In this document: positions 27,001 through 42,000 of the stretch, piece after piece
How positions within the stretch are numbered: position 1 is the stretch's first letter
Layout: each line of letters opens with the position of its first letter
DNA from: Phalacrocorax aristotelis
Taxonomy: Eukaryota; Chordata; Aves; Suliformes; Phalacrocoracidae
Direction: 5' to 3'
Length of the DNA stretch: 64,000 nucleotides
NCBI RefSeq assembly: GCF_949628215.1
Contig: NC_134297.1
Span: 4,712,001-4,776,000 of the forward strand
Made by a program: the position numbers and the translations under genes
The notes under the pieces: model-generated
What the model was told of the DNA's origin: nothing
Seen by the model: the letters and a program-made list of their open reading frames with translations, nothing else
Databases searched by the model: none

Positions 27001-30000
27001 ACTCCTAACAGGTTCTTCCAGGCACACTGGCCACTCAAAAAATAAATCTATTGCTGACCTTAAATTATTATTGATCTGACTCACACTCCTGCTGGGACAA
27101 ACACAATCAAAGCTTTCCACTTGCTGCAACTCTTCAGAAGGCAATTTACCACCCAGTGGTCCCCATAACACAGGACAACACTTACAGGTGGCACAGGAAA
27201 ACACTTAAGGACATAGCATTGATCTCTGTGTTTCCTTTCAGTTACTGAAACCCTTTAAATAAAGATCTCCCACTGAACATTAGAGTTTTTCCTCGCCAGT
27301 ATTTTAATTGTTCAGAATACACAGGAGTTACCATTTCGGCTTTTACATCTGAATTGCTTTAACCTCTAATGGCCTTTTCACACAGAGCCAGAAATTGTTC
27401 TTCTGCAGTCAAGAGAAGGAAACCACCACGGTAGGCAGCAAGCCTCTAAACTTTAATTTATAGGAAGGCTCAGGAGTCAGTAACAATCAGGCATTTCTTG
27501 TGTGAGGGATGCACAGAGTAACACTTGGATGTTGTGAGAAATGTAACTCCTATTTTCTGGATGCCTGTACAATCTACAGCACCTCTCTGACTCCCCGTCA
27601 GATCGCCCAGCAGGGGAACGGCTTTCCCACTCTGAAACAGTGATGCTCAGAAAGATGCCTATTCCAATCTTGTCCAATACACACACACTCTCCTTTGAGC
27701 ATGTCCCCAGATGCTCTGTCAACCTGCAGTGCAGTTTACTCTCGACTGACCTTCCCAGCACTCTCCAGTCGGGGCACTGAGGCCAGGTACCTCGCAATAG
27801 AAGCCAGAGGGGCAAGGCTGGCACTCAGAAAGCATTCTCCTCCCTAGGAGGCTGGAGAAGGTGCCAGCTGGGCAGAGCGTGGGTACTGCCGATGCTGCAG
27901 CTGTGAGAACAGAAGCGAGACAGAGAAATGAACAATGACGAGAACGAATGAGATGGCTGCATTCAGGGGTTGGATGAGCACATAGCAGCATGGAAATGGT
28001 ATCAGCGAAGTCTCATTTTTCACTTCTAGATCAAATAGTGCTGCATGAAACAGACGTTATTAGTTTCATTTTACCAAGGGGAACAGAGGTGAAGTTAATT
28101 ACATTCTAAAGACCGACAAGTTCAGACACTGAGACAAATATGTCACCAGTTTCAAAGAACAGGCCAGGGGAAGAACTAGAGGAAGAATCTGGGACTTCAG
28201 GCACTCTGGTGAGACCCTAGCAAGTTGGCCACCATGCTCTCACAATCACCCATCAGTGTTTCAGATGTGACATGACACGAAATTGTCAGTATTTCAGGTA
28301 TTATGAAGTTTTTAGCCCTGATGGATGCCGGATACTTACTGCAGTAAGTCCCCACGGGGCAGATATTCCCGGTCACACCATCTGTTGGTTTAGGGAGAAC
28401 TGCTCCACCTGTGCAGTAAAAGCCAGCAGTACACTCCCCACTGGGGACAGACAGACCTGGAAGACAGAGAGGATAATGGCACTCAAAGCACTAAGACAAA
28501 GGGAGAAAAGCAGGAACAACAACCACTTGCAGCCTCCCTTTGGGCAAACATTGCAAGGCAACACCTGAGCCCTGTTCTGTGCTAGTCCAGGGAGACACCG
28601 AAGGTATCTTGCAAACACCATTACAACTCTGCAGGAGTATCAGGGTAAAAACAGCTCCAATTTAACACACCAAAAGAATACCCAAAGGACAGAAAAGTAG
28701 CAGGAGAAAAGGAAGCAGCAGCCATTATCCCAGCATCTGCAGGCTCTGCAGATGCAGAGAATACAGCGGAGTCTGACAGGAGGCCCTGATCTCCATGAAC
28801 CTATATGAACCTATCATGATGAGCATTTTGCCTCTGAAGATGGCAACGTGGCCACAGAGGCAAAATGACTCACTCAAGGTCACACAGAAAATTCTGGGCA
28901 AAGTCAGGTTTATCACCCAGAAGCAGAACTTATCTTTAGGGTCCTCTAACAATTTCTTAAATAGCAAACATTTCCTTGTCCACACAGTGCCTTTATTTTA
29001 ACTCCCCTCAAACCAAATCACTCCTGTTCTTCAAAGGCAGACACTAACCCGAGGCATTGCAGTAAAACCCTGGAGGGCAGGGAAGAGGCTCTGGGCTTCC
29101 TCTGGGGCAATAAAAACCAGCTATGCACTTCCCTCCAGTGGCAGTGGCTGGACAGAGGCAGTTGGCATTGGTGTAGTTATCCAGATCAAAAGGCTGTGAG
29201 GTCCAAGCAGCCGATATGCAAAACCAACCTGAGAACAGAAAACATGACTGAGTTCTAGCAATGACAGAGCCCCAGAAATTACCATGAATAAACCAGCTGG
29301 GATGGCCTTGCATGTAGTGTCTTGCAGGGCACAACCATAAGCGCACAGCATGAGACAGGCTAATATCACCAAAGTTTAACACTACCATGGCATAATTTTC
29401 CATGCAATAGTACATGCAATGATGCTTCTATATAATAACGCATCATCAAAGACAGTGACAGTAAGAGATCTTACAAGCTTAAGTTCAGCGCTTTTGCTTC
29501 ACGGGCACAGTGCTCAATTCAGACTGGAAAGGCTGTGGTAAAAGCTGCAGGATATAATCACCAGCCTCCTAAACATATTGCCCTCAAGTGCTGTGTAACG
29601 CAACAGTCACACAGATCCAGACTCACCTGCATCACACGTGCCTGAGGGAGCTGTCAAGTGCTCCTTCCCACAGTAGTGCCCAGGTGGACAGGGCAAGCAG
29701 CTATCCAAGCTCTGCGTCATGGCATCGGGGTTGTAGTAGCCGCGGGGACAGGGAAACGCAGTAGCAAACTTTGTTCCTTTGGAATGAAGAGAGCCAGAAT
29801 CTTTCATGGACTATACACACTATTTGGCTATTAGTCCTGCTGTATTACTTCACGTCACCTTTGCCACTTTATCTCATTACTGATCTCGACAGTGCACAGC
29901 TTGCCCTTCAAAGCCCAGAGAGTCTCTGGGTGATGTTTAGCTTGCTTGTGAGGGGTTAAGCAACAACCATACCTACGGTTTAAAAAATTGGAGTTTTTTT

Positions 30001-33000
30001 CTATGAAGAACCAGACTGACACTTAAATGTTTTGTTCACAGAGATCATTTCTTGCCTTTAAGAAGAAGGAAGTTTCAGCCTGGCCAGTGGATTGCCTTGT
30101 CCCCTGGGCTCATCTCACCTTTGGGGCAGTAAAAGCCAGCTGGGCAAGGATTCATGCTGTAGCTGGTGGTATTTTCTGGGCAGTAGTAGCCTGCAGCACA
30201 AGGGAAGCATGCAGCTTGTCTGGTGAGGTTGTTGTAAGTCCCTGCAAGGCAGGGTAAGGGAAAGCCCGTTCCTTCTGGGCAGAAGTGGCTCACAGGACAA
30301 GGCCCTCCTTTCTCCCACATACCTAGGACACAGAAAGTAGAAGAGACATGGCCAATAAAGGTTGCTGCTGAGGGAGGGACAACGCCAACAAAGGGAGCTA
30401 ACACCCCATAGATGAGGATCTCGTCTTCTCTAGGATCCCAGAAGACCGACCGATAGGATGCACAACACAGTAACAAGAATGACCATCATATCCCAGCTTT
30501 GGAATGATCTGATGCTCTGTCACCAGATGTCTTCCATCCTTCCTTCACAGGCAAAGCCAAAACAAATCATATTTAACACATCAGCTTTCTAAACTTTCCA
30601 CTTCACAATACACCAGGAATTCTGGAGAATATGGAATTGTCCACTGGGGACTTGTAACTCTTCCCTGGAAATTATTATTTCTAAGGCACAATAAAATGAC
30701 AACAGGGAATCAGGCTACGTCTGTTACAGGCAGGTACCCATAACTTTCCCAGCGTTCAATCCAAGTACCTCACTCGATAACACAGATTGGCTGACCAACT
30801 GATTCTTCATCCTTGGCATGTATGCATTGGCACAAATACTTCAAACAAAATTAATACTGGGTGACAGAGAAGGCAGGGGCAGGAATACCGGGGGGAAGGT
30901 GGCATTTTTTAAAGCTACCTGTTGCCCAAACCCCTAATTATTGGACACAGGCAGATGAAGACACCGACATTGGCCCTGTGCAGCTCACCAGGTGGCGATG
31001 GTGAGGAAGCTCCAGACAGGCAGTAGTACCCAGCTGAGCAGGGTCCCGAGGGTGCCGTGAGGCCAGCGGAGCTGCAGTAATAGCCAGATGGACACACTGT
31101 GCAGCTAGAGTCCTGCCAGTTGTACAGCCTGGTGAGAGACACAAGCAGGCTTTCTGTTGGCAAGTGTGCAAGTTCCGCAGGTAGACCACTGATGCCTACA
31201 CCTCCGGCCAAGTGAAAACAACCATGAAGCTTTTATGATCAGTACAACGATGCGTCTAATAAGCCTGAGCTGCACTTTGTTGCTTAAAGGACTAAGGGAA
31301 AAACCAAAACAAAAAGGAAAATAAAAAGTAGCATCAACAGAAGCGAGAAGCTCACCTGTCTGAGTAAGTGCCCATAGGGCATTGCTGTGGGATACTTGTG
31401 CCAGCTGGGCAGAAGTGTCCAGGTGGGCATGGGCCACCAGTGCTCGTGTTTGTGGCTCCATTAGGGTTTGGGACACTTGCTCCTACGTGAGGAAGACAGA
31501 CCAAAGGTATCCTGAACGACATGGGTTGTTATTCATAGGCAAGTCTGTCCCCCACATCTAAAGAAACATTTTCATAGCTGGAAAACGAGAACAGCTGATT
31601 GTTACTTACAGCTATAAAGCAAAACTCTATAGTGGATTGGGAGAGGTAACAGCAAGTATCGTTGGGAACAGAACCATTTGGACGGTTTGCCTTTTTGCGT
31701 TATTGCACCATTAGACCTACTGCTCTAAAAGCTGGGATGTTAGGGAGGAAGGAGATGATGACCACGCATTATACAGTTATCTCTAAGGCCCTACAAGAGT
31801 GAGAGCTTTACCTATAGCTCACAAAATCCTTCTCTGGCATGTATCATCATCTTTAATGTATAGCCAGGAAAACTGATAACCAGAAGAGAACAGCTTACAT
31901 GAGTTGTCACTGCTGCAACCAGGACTAAAAGTTAATTATCCCAAATGCCTGTCTGTCATGCTAAACCCAGAATCATCTGTTTGTGGAAGGGGCCAGTATG
32001 TACAGAAGCTATTTTATTTATATGAGAATAGCAGAAGCGTCTATGAAGTTCAAATGCCTGTCGTCTACACTGCAAAGCAGAGAGCTGAATGCTGATCACA
32101 GTAGAACTGACTGCTGTTTCAGAGCAGCCTCCAGGCTTATGTGCTAGTTGGCAAACAGAAAATTACAAACAAAAAAGACTTCCTGTTTTTAATGCAAGCT
32201 CCCTTTTCACTAGTGTGGCAGACAACACACAACAGTTAGCTGTAAGCATTTCCTTTAAATTGGACTGCATCCACAGGTATCTTAAGTTTAGACTTGATCT
32301 TGGTAAAACTTTCATGCCAACTGTCCTGCAGAGAGCACAGGAATTGGTAAGGACCGGAAAGAAATCTTGAGGAAGGGACGAACTGCCAAATCCAAACAGT
32401 CAAAAACAGAGAGCTAGGTCTCTGTAAAATATGTATCTGTGTGGTTTTTGGTTCCTGCAGTTGGCTCTCATTTCAGACTTTTCTTAATAACTGCAAGGAC
32501 ATAGTAACTTACTTAAAAGTAAAGTAAATACCAGGATCCTTATTAAATCATCCTAAGCTCAGGTCCCATGGTTCTATGAAAAGTATCCAATGCTATTCCT
32601 CAGCAGCATGGGTATAGCATGCAGCTCAGAAAAAATTCAGTGGTACTGAATACTGTGCGGAAGGATCGAATGAAGTTGCTACTACCTTCCTATCTGTCTG
32701 TAGTCCTTTGTCCCTACAAATACAAACCCTTATTTTATACAAGCACCAGCTGAAAGCTGCCAGGAAACTGGCTCACAACAGTCCAATTCCTATGGTAACA
32801 ACTTGCTTGAGACTACTACTTGTAGTTTTCCCCAAGTCCTACTAGCCTCAGAAAGCAGGTATTTGACCAGAGAAACTTCTGATGTGACTGAGTATAAGCT
32901 TATTGCCTAGCTTCACTCCTCAGGACTATCCTGGCCTTCTGCAATAAAAGCTAGGCAGAGATTGCAGAGAACATACACAAAACAGTTCCTAAAGGGCCAC

Positions 33001-36000
33001 AGCTTCCTACTTTTTCACTTCTCTTTTTGCCCTCTGAATGCTGAATTCAATACCTGCTGTGCAGAAGTATCCTGGCCAGCAGGGACCACTCGGAGAGGAT
33101 AATCCCCATTCTCCACAGAACATCCCTGGAAGACCACAGAGGGAAAGCAGCATGAGTAAACTGGAGGAAAACAACAGGAGAGCTGCTGTGCTGCATGCGC
33201 TGATTGGAAGGCAAAGGGCAAGACTTTGAGAAATGAGTCCCTCAGCATCAGCACAGCTGGGACAAAACTGCATTCCAGTTCAGACCATGCTCCTCTGGGA
33301 AACTCCAAACTCTCTGCAGAGCCTCACAAAACCCTGTGGCTCCCTGGGGGACAAGGAACCTCCTTTGACAGTGTATTTTTATGTTCGCATCTCCTAGAGG
33401 TGAACCACACATCAGTGGATTAGGAAAGGGAGATATGCAGAGAGATCACCATCTTTGACACAGCCGTAGATGGACAATCAGTGTACTTGGCCATTTCCTC
33501 ACCTGCAGGGCACTGCTGACACCTCTCGGCGTGGCTGAGCCCATAGGAGGGGTTGTAAGTACCAGGAGGACAAGGATAAAAACTGATTCCGCTTTTCTGA
33601 GGGCAATAGAAGCCAGGAGGACAGCGACGTCTTAGTCCTTTTGAACAGTGAAACCCAGCAGGACAAGGAAAGCATCTGGTTTGACCTGTGAAGGAAATGC
33701 AGGAATTAAAAGGAACCATGCGATGAAGTGGAAGAAAAATACCACGTGAACAACTTCCCTCCACCTGGTTGTGCACTTAAAGAAGCAGAAATTGAAATGA
33801 AGTTACTCTGTAAGCCCTCCTGCAATAACTGGCCTTCAAACATGTACTTACTTCCAGAAGCGTTTGATTCAGCAAGCTTCTCAACTCCACTTTACAGCCC
33901 CAGAGCGCCAGTAACCTCCACCTCTCACCGTTAGGTGGCAGGCAGAACAGCAAGGAAATCTGGTTAACTGCTTACTAGCTTTCTGTGCGCCGAGTGTCAC
34001 TGCTACAACCCTGACACCTGAGCTGCTGCAGGGGTAAAATATATTCCCTATGTGACACCAGAAAGAAAAGGCAACAAAGAAATCCCCCCAAAACTCCTTT
34101 CTCCGCCCCCTCTCCCCACCAAAATACCGAATGCTCATAACAGCCAGCAGCTATCAAGACATTCTTGGATACAGATGAAAAATAGGACCTGTGTTTCCAG
34201 CTCCCCCAAGTCACACTAAAGTTGCAAAGATCCAGTTCTGACCTGTTGCGTTACTGTATTCTCCACTGGGACAGGGAGAAGGTGCTGCTGAGCCTGCAGG
34301 GCAAAAATGTCCTCGAGGACAGAGATCTCCAGTGATACCATCCTCTGGCTTTGCAGTCTTTGTCCTTCCCGTGCAGTAATAGCCTTAAAGCAGAAAGTGT
34401 TTGAGTCCTGTCTCCCTTTCAAAAACAACTGAACTTCTAAGGAGCTAAAGAAGTTCTGGCTTTGTCTCACCTTGTGCACAAAGTCCTACAGGAGCATCTT
34501 GGCCAGACATATTGCAGAAAAACCCTGGGACACAAGGCAGACACCAAGTGGCATCCTGGGCTCCTCTCTGTCCGTTCCAGGTGCCAGCAGGGCATGGCGT
34601 CCCTTTTGGGTGTGCTGTGCCAGCAGGGCAGTAATGTCCTTGTGGGCAAAGATCTCCAAATGGAAGCCCAACCTGAAGCAAGGAAAATAAAATTAATATG
34701 GTTTATGAAAGCTTTTGTAGTGCCAAGAGGTCTGAAGGAATGCAAGATAGTCAGTACTCACAGGTGAGGAGCTGCTGGAACCTCGGATGCAGTAATACCC
34801 TGGCTGGCAGTGTCCTTCTGGCTCAGTCAGACCAGGCACGCTGCAGTACATGCCTGCTGGGCACGGCTTGCATGAACCTGCCCTGACTACATCTGTATAA
34901 GTTCCCTGCACAAAGAGAGAGAACCAGTGGATGGCCCCTGCCCAGGGACTAGATGCCTGCTGAAAATCACTACTTGAAAAACAAGTCCGTATTTGATTCT
35001 TACTGCTGGACATGGGAGAGGCAAGGAACTTCCAGCCAAGCAAAAATGCCCTTTGGGACAATCCTGGGGTGCAGCCAGGCCTGTCTCATTGCAGAATGTA
35101 CCCTCTGGACAGTCCCTACAAAGAGACTGACCACGGACCTAAAGAGGGAACATAGAAAGAACTTGGCAGACGTGGGGTATTACTGCTTACCACATGAATG
35201 AATAAACTTTTCACATTATACCAACTCCCAGAGACTCCCTGCTATGAAATAAACAGGCTGAAGCAAATGAACTGCAGCCCAAATGCAATGAATTTGTGGT
35301 ATCTGAATAGTGGCGGGCACAGCCCTGACCTACTACAGCAGTATGGCACACGCACATGTTAATTCACCCATCCTAGGCTAAAGCCTCCTCAGCCCAATTC
35401 TAAATTTGCATTATACAAGAAAATTGCCAAGTGAGCTGTAGACAACAGCGCTGGACTGATGGATCAGATATCCTGACCCAAACTTTTTTAGTTCTGCAGA
35501 GTTCTTCTGTTGCAGGGTAAAAGGAAAGGAGGTGGTGATTACCCAGCTTAGGAGAAAACCCAAGTCCCCCATTTTTAAGCTGGCCACTAACAAATGCCTC
35601 ATGAATTTCTACTAACACACTTGACAGTTTCCAAGAGCTCTGATGACCCCACAAGCATATTACACAGTGTATACTAACATACTTACAGGCTGGAAGCTGC
35701 CAAGAGGACATAGCTCTGGCTTGGAAGCTCCTGTTAAGGAATAATGCCCCTCCATCACCACTTGCTGAAGCGCACTTTTGGCACCTCCTGTACAGAAGTA
35801 GCCAGGTTTACACGGTCCCGAGGGAGCTTGGTTATTTGTCCCATCGCAATACAGGCTATGCGAGGATAAACAAAAACCTTGGGTAGCGATTGTTCCTTTT
35901 GTCACTGGATAGCACAGCCCCAATACAACAAAGTCCCTGCAGTCTACCTGGAATCTTGGAGACCTGGTTTGCTTACAGGCCTTGAAAGGGAGTCAGAGGA

Positions 36001-39000
36001 TACGTATAAGTTCTCACACATGCTTTTTAAAGATCAAAACCTCTCAGATTCAGTAGCTTTATCCTGCAAGGAATTCTCCGCTTTACAATCAGGGAATGGC
36101 ATCTGCACATACTTCTGAATAAAGATCACACAAACACCCAAATGTTGGTTTTCTTCAAATTTTCTCTGCTTTAGTTTTGGGCTAAAAATATATAAAAAGA
36201 AAGGAACTTTGATGGTATTCCCTCCAACTTCCGGACTGAATATGAATTCCAGAGCAGTCTCTTGCTCTGTTTTCCTACCTTCCTCTCCTAGGAAAACAGA
36301 AAGTGAAGAAAAAGTAAAAAAAAAATAGAGGGACAGTTTTTTGAATTTGGATTCTCTCAGAGCTTTTGATACCATCCCAGGGAGATTGATGACCCCATCC
36401 TACTTGGCCTCCGCCTTCACAGTAAAGCACAAAAGTTACTGGTTTTGTGCCACCAATCCCCAGATGATCTCCCACACACCATTTGTCATGCCAGCATGAA
36501 GATATGACAGCGTGAGAGTCAGACTCTCCCTCACCGGCTTTAACAAGCTGCACACACTCAATGTACGCTCACAGAGAGGTGAAAGCCACTATAATCCATA
36601 CCCGTTCCTTCAGAAACAGATGTGTAATTTTGGTGTCATTAAAAGGAACGCAACAGGGTAGTGAATTATACTACCTGGTAATATAAAAAGGACCACCCAA
36701 TTAGTATTAATGAGAATGTTTAAGCAAGAGCTGCTAGGTCAAGCCATCCTGCACTACAGACATAATAGGTCTTGACAGAAGCCAGTGAATAGTAAAAGTG
36801 GGGGGACAGCTCAGGCAATTCAAATTCCTTATTGTAAAGCTACTGATAAGGTACGTAGCCAAGGAGAACGCAGGCAGCACATTTGCACTAGAGCCCTGGG
36901 AACAGAGGGGACTGCTCCGCAAGGGGGCTGAAGGTCAGGATGGGCTGCTGCGGCAACCGACCTGGGGGTTGGACAAGCCCTTTGCAAGAGGACAGAACTG
37001 AGCCATATCCTCCAAAGATGACACTCACCCAGGTGGGCAGTCCAAGCACTCACGGAGGCTCCTCAACCCGCTCACGTTGCTGTAAGTTCCTGGAGGACAG
37101 GGGATAGGTAAGGGAGAGCCAGGTGGGCAGTACGCCCCAGCAGGACACACATCTCCTGTCACACCGTCGGTGGGCAACTGGAATTAGAAAAGGCATTGTT
37201 CAAAAAAAGTAGTAAAAATATTTAAGGCATCATACTGATTTGGGCCCAGGGCAATAAAGAAAAGAAAAACAGAGGCATTTAATACCTACTTAATGGAAAT
37301 GTAGCAAACAAAAAGAATAAATATGGACGACCTTTTTACACTAGCAGTCCAACTGTGATTCACACCAACTGAACTTTTCACACCTGTAGCCTTTTTACCT
37401 GGCTACATTTTCAGTTAAGGGGGTGTTAGTGCTGATGTGGGAAAATACAACAGGGTTACACTCCCTTTGAGGGCAGCACAGGTGGTCCTCATGCAATAAA
37501 CTTGAGTGAGAGCAGTACAAAATTGTGACTCTTGAAGTCACTGGGTTAATAAAAAGCACCGCGGTAGGAAAAGACCAACACCGCAGTGGAACACAATTAG
37601 GTAAGGAGTAGAACTTGCCACATGACTTACTGGAGTCACGGCCCTGCTCTGGCAGTAGAACCCAGCCTTACAGGGACCACTTGGTCCAGTCTGTCCTGGA
37701 GCAGCACAGTAGAAACCACGGCCACATGGGCTGCACCCTGCGGGCCCAGACAGCCCCTTCTTGTTACTGTATGTACCCTCTGGGCAGGGTTCAGGTTTAG
37801 AGCTGCCTTTGACACAGTAAAAGCCCTGCAAAACAAAGTCAGCTTAATACAGCGTTTAAGGCTCTTCTGTTAAATAGACCCCCACACACCAGCTTCTTCC
37901 ATTAGATAACCAAGAAAGAACAACTTACTGCTGGGCAAGTTTTGGGCTCTGACAAGGCAGGCGAGTCACAGTAGTACCCAGGAGGACATGGTTTGCAAGT
38001 GTCTTCACCCTCTACACTGGAATTATCCCAGAAGCAGCCTGGCATACAGGGGAAGGAGAAAGGGAATCCAGTCCCCAGAGGACAGTTATAGCCAGGTGGG
38101 CAATCCCCAGTCTGGAATGCAAAATACACAGTAAGGCATGGCTTCGTTGTCTCTCTCTGAGTAGGGAAGAAGAATCTGTTAAGATTCAACACGGAAAGAT
38201 CCAAGCTTCATCTGTAATTTGAATAGCCTGGACATTTTTTAGTGCACGAAAATGGGGCAGAAAAGAAGGGAAGGAAGGGAATTCAGAGTCTTATCAGTAA
38301 AATTCTGACCATGTCAGATAATTATTTTAGGGAAGATTTTTTTTTTTTAAGGTAAAATCTGGTCATTGAGACAGGCCCTACATGTTGCCTGTACAGTTGA
38401 GGGGCAGATGCTCTCCTTCAGTGCCACAGATTCATCCATGTTGAAGAGAATCCAACTGCATTTTTTATTCTTAATAGAGGCTGCTTTTTTTAACAGCTAT
38501 TAATATTTGAAGAGTTCACTCTTTCCAGAGACAAGGCAATCACAGTGAAAGATCCCAAAACTCATTAGAGAGAGAGCAGCACCGATTCCTGACCTTTGAA
38601 CTTTCTTTCATAGCCCGCATTGACAGGCAGAAGGCAAAGTAAAGACAAAACGTGCATTAAGTTTGCTCCATTAACAGTTTTAGCCTTTAGAAAAAAAAAT
38701 TTCCGGAGAACCGGGGCTATACTTACAGGTTGGGGAATTCCTGGCGGCTCAATCCCATCTCTGTAGCAGTACTTCCCTGCAGGGCATGGTAAGCATTCAT
38801 CAGCGCTCCTTAGACCCCTCTGCTCACCATAGGTCCCATTGGGACAAGGCTTAGCATGCAATCCCTTGACATGAAATAGAAAAATGGGTCTTTAACATAC
38901 TAATATGACTGCTGCATCCCACAAGCAAACATACAGGAGCTGAAGCTGTGAAAATAATTCTTCCCAGTAACTGGGAACAAGCACTGAAAAAGGACACTAG

Positions 39001-42000
39001 GAGTCTAGTGTGAATGCTGAAAAGATGGTATAACAGAATGGGGATCCGATCCTCTGTATTGTATACAGCACCTCAGAAAAGGTTACCCCAGTATTAGAAT
39101 CAGTTTTATATAGGGCAAATACTGCTAAAATCTATGAACAACAAGAGATTACAGATATCAGTAGAAAGAAATTCTTAGGAAAGGCTCCCATAGCACGACT
39201 AATCCCAGTGCAGAATGTAACTGTACAGCTGAGAGAACAGCGAATCCTAAGGACCAAAGCAGATTCACTTACAGTATCTCCCCGGGGACAGTAGTATCCT
39301 CTTGGGCAGGCATTTGCACTGGCCTCTGGAACAACTGCCTGTCCTTCTAGGCATAGGAGACCCGCTGGGCAAATCATGGCAAGCAGCATCACCTCCCGGC
39401 TGGTGTGCTCACTAGCACAGTAATGTCCAACAAGACACGGCAAGCAGGAGGCCGAACCTTGGTCCTGCAACATGAAAGGCACATGGTTCCACTTCTAGAG
39501 CACAAAAGAAGCCTTGCACGTTTGTCAAGCTGTGTTGAGGCACAAAACAAAGGAAATGAATGCAACCAACTCTACAGCAGACCCTAACAGTAAACAAAGC
39601 AGTCCACAAAAACAGGGCCATTGATCAAAGAAATTGCTCTTGGGAACTGATGACGGGACCCTGCTCTTATAAAACACTTCCTGTTACGCTCAGTAACACT
39701 ACTGGAAACACAAAGACTTCCCTTTAAAAATTCCACCTAACTTATGAACAACTAAGAGCATGCAATTCAGCTCCTTCACCCTGCAGGCAAGAAAGCCTGT
39801 GCGTCACAAATAACCCGCAGGCCACATCGCTGCCCACGGATTAGCCATACAAAAGGTTCGGATCTTCAAAGCAGTCAACCCAACACCCTTTGCCAACAGA
39901 ATCAGAGAAAAACACACTTTCCTTCATTTTTCTTCATTACACTGAACTCCAAAGTGCAAACAACAAACAATCTAAGTCTATTTGTCATACATAAATCTCC
40001 ATTCATCATTTTTCTCCTCTCCAATCTTAATAAAGCGTTCCGGTAATAACTACTGAATTTGTGCAGTGATAGAAAATGGGCCTGGCCAGAGATACTGGGG
40101 TCATTTGACAGGAGTGACAAGCACGTTTCCCATCAACGGGGAAATATGGCAATTATCACTAGAATCACTCATTACAGTTTTGGGGCAGATAAATAAGAAG
40201 CAGGCCTTAACAACCTGCTTGTGAGAACAGCAGTGCCATCACTGTTCCCTTGAGCGGCTCCATCTTATTGTTTTACCTTCCAAAGCCAACTGATAGCTGC
40301 AACTCTGTTGCAGCGAAATACTTCCTTTCAAGCAGGAACAAAATACAAAATACAGGTGTTTGCTCTCTGTCACCGCCCCGCAACACTTGTCATGAAGAAG
40401 GTAAAATATATCAAAGTATCTGCCCAGCTACACACTGCCAGACACGTGACAGATGTACTTAGATGGCTAGTGCAAGCCCCCGGAGTGAGAGCAACAGCAA
40501 GAGCAGTATTATGCACGTGATACATACTTTTAGCATCACGCCTGGAGCGGCTCCAGCCCTGATTGCATAAGAGCGTTCCCAGTGCCTTCTCTGGACTAGC
40601 ACTTCCACTCCTTACTTGTAGGGTCAGCACAGGTGGCCAATATTGTTTAAAGCACTGTACACAATCACATCAAATACTTAAGATTCATCGCGCAAGGAGA
40701 TGGGCTCATTCCTGTGCCTCCTTTGAGGCACTCAAAGCCTCCAGCTCCCCTTGAAGTTCCTCTTTCTGCCAAAATTCAGTCCTTATGCCGAACAGATGCC
40801 AGGATAAAATTACCGCTACTTACTGAGAAGTTGCCAGCACCACATGTTCGAGGAGTAACAGTGCCAAGCTCAGGGCAGTAATAGCCTCCAGCACAAGGGA
40901 TGCAGTCTGCAGCCACTTTTGCACCATGTTCCATGCGATAGGTTCCTCTGCAGGAGAAAATATAACAGAATGGAGAGTCACAAAAAGGACAGTGCACCTC
41001 TGGTCTGCATTCTTAGTCTTTTGTACAGAGGAAATCTACCATTTCTGGAGTCAAGAAACTGATTCAGAAAAAAGGCTTGCCTGGACTACCTGGTAACATG
41101 CAAGGTGAAAGGAACTTGCAGACATTGGTGCAGAAATATATTATTTAAAATCGGAAGTGTTCTGGAATGCCACATAGAGGTATTTTCTTTTGTACCTGTG
41201 AGGGTCAGAGACCCACAGCTGCCACAGCACGTATAGTGTACTTACACCGGGCACAGAACTGGCTTGGAGGTCCCACTGGCGCAGAAAGCTCCTGCAGGGC
41301 AGGCAGCACAATCTTCCACTCTGGCATTGCGCAGCCTGGTACTGAAAGTTCCTGCAGGGCAGGGGTACTGCGTGCCCCTCCAGGTGCCTTTCCAAAAAAG
41401 GAGGAGAGATCCCTGCTCACTCTTAAAACAGCCTTGAAGACAGAAGGCAGTAAGGCTCCCTGTTCTTCATTGCTGTTAAGTATTTACATGATTTACATGT
41501 AAGTAGATATTTAAATATATAAATATTACTGCTCACAGATCTGAAAACAACAAAAAATTCACCATTCAGCAAATATTGTAGAATCTTTGCAGGAAGTTTC
41601 AAATGTAGAATTGTGCTTCTACCAGACACTTGACTGTACATTTTAATTCTTTGCAAATTAAGGGAAAAAAATAACGACACCAACGTGCTCTGTTCAAATA
41701 GTACAGACTTAAAGTATTGATGATACAGAATGGACAGTTTGCTACCCAACTCCACACTGAAATATTTTTGTGCAAAAAGCATACTGATAAAGTCAGTGTG
41801 TGACTTCAGAGTCCACAAAATTTCCAAAGTCAGAAATACACTAAATCTCCTTCACTCCTGCAAAAATCTGCCTACCTTGAGGGCAGTAGTGCCCCGAGCT
41901 GCACATCCCAGTCGGGATATGGGCTCCTGCTACACAAAACCAGCCTGCAGGGCATGGAAAGCACTCCTCTTCCGAGGTCAGGCTTGTCCTATTGCTCCAG

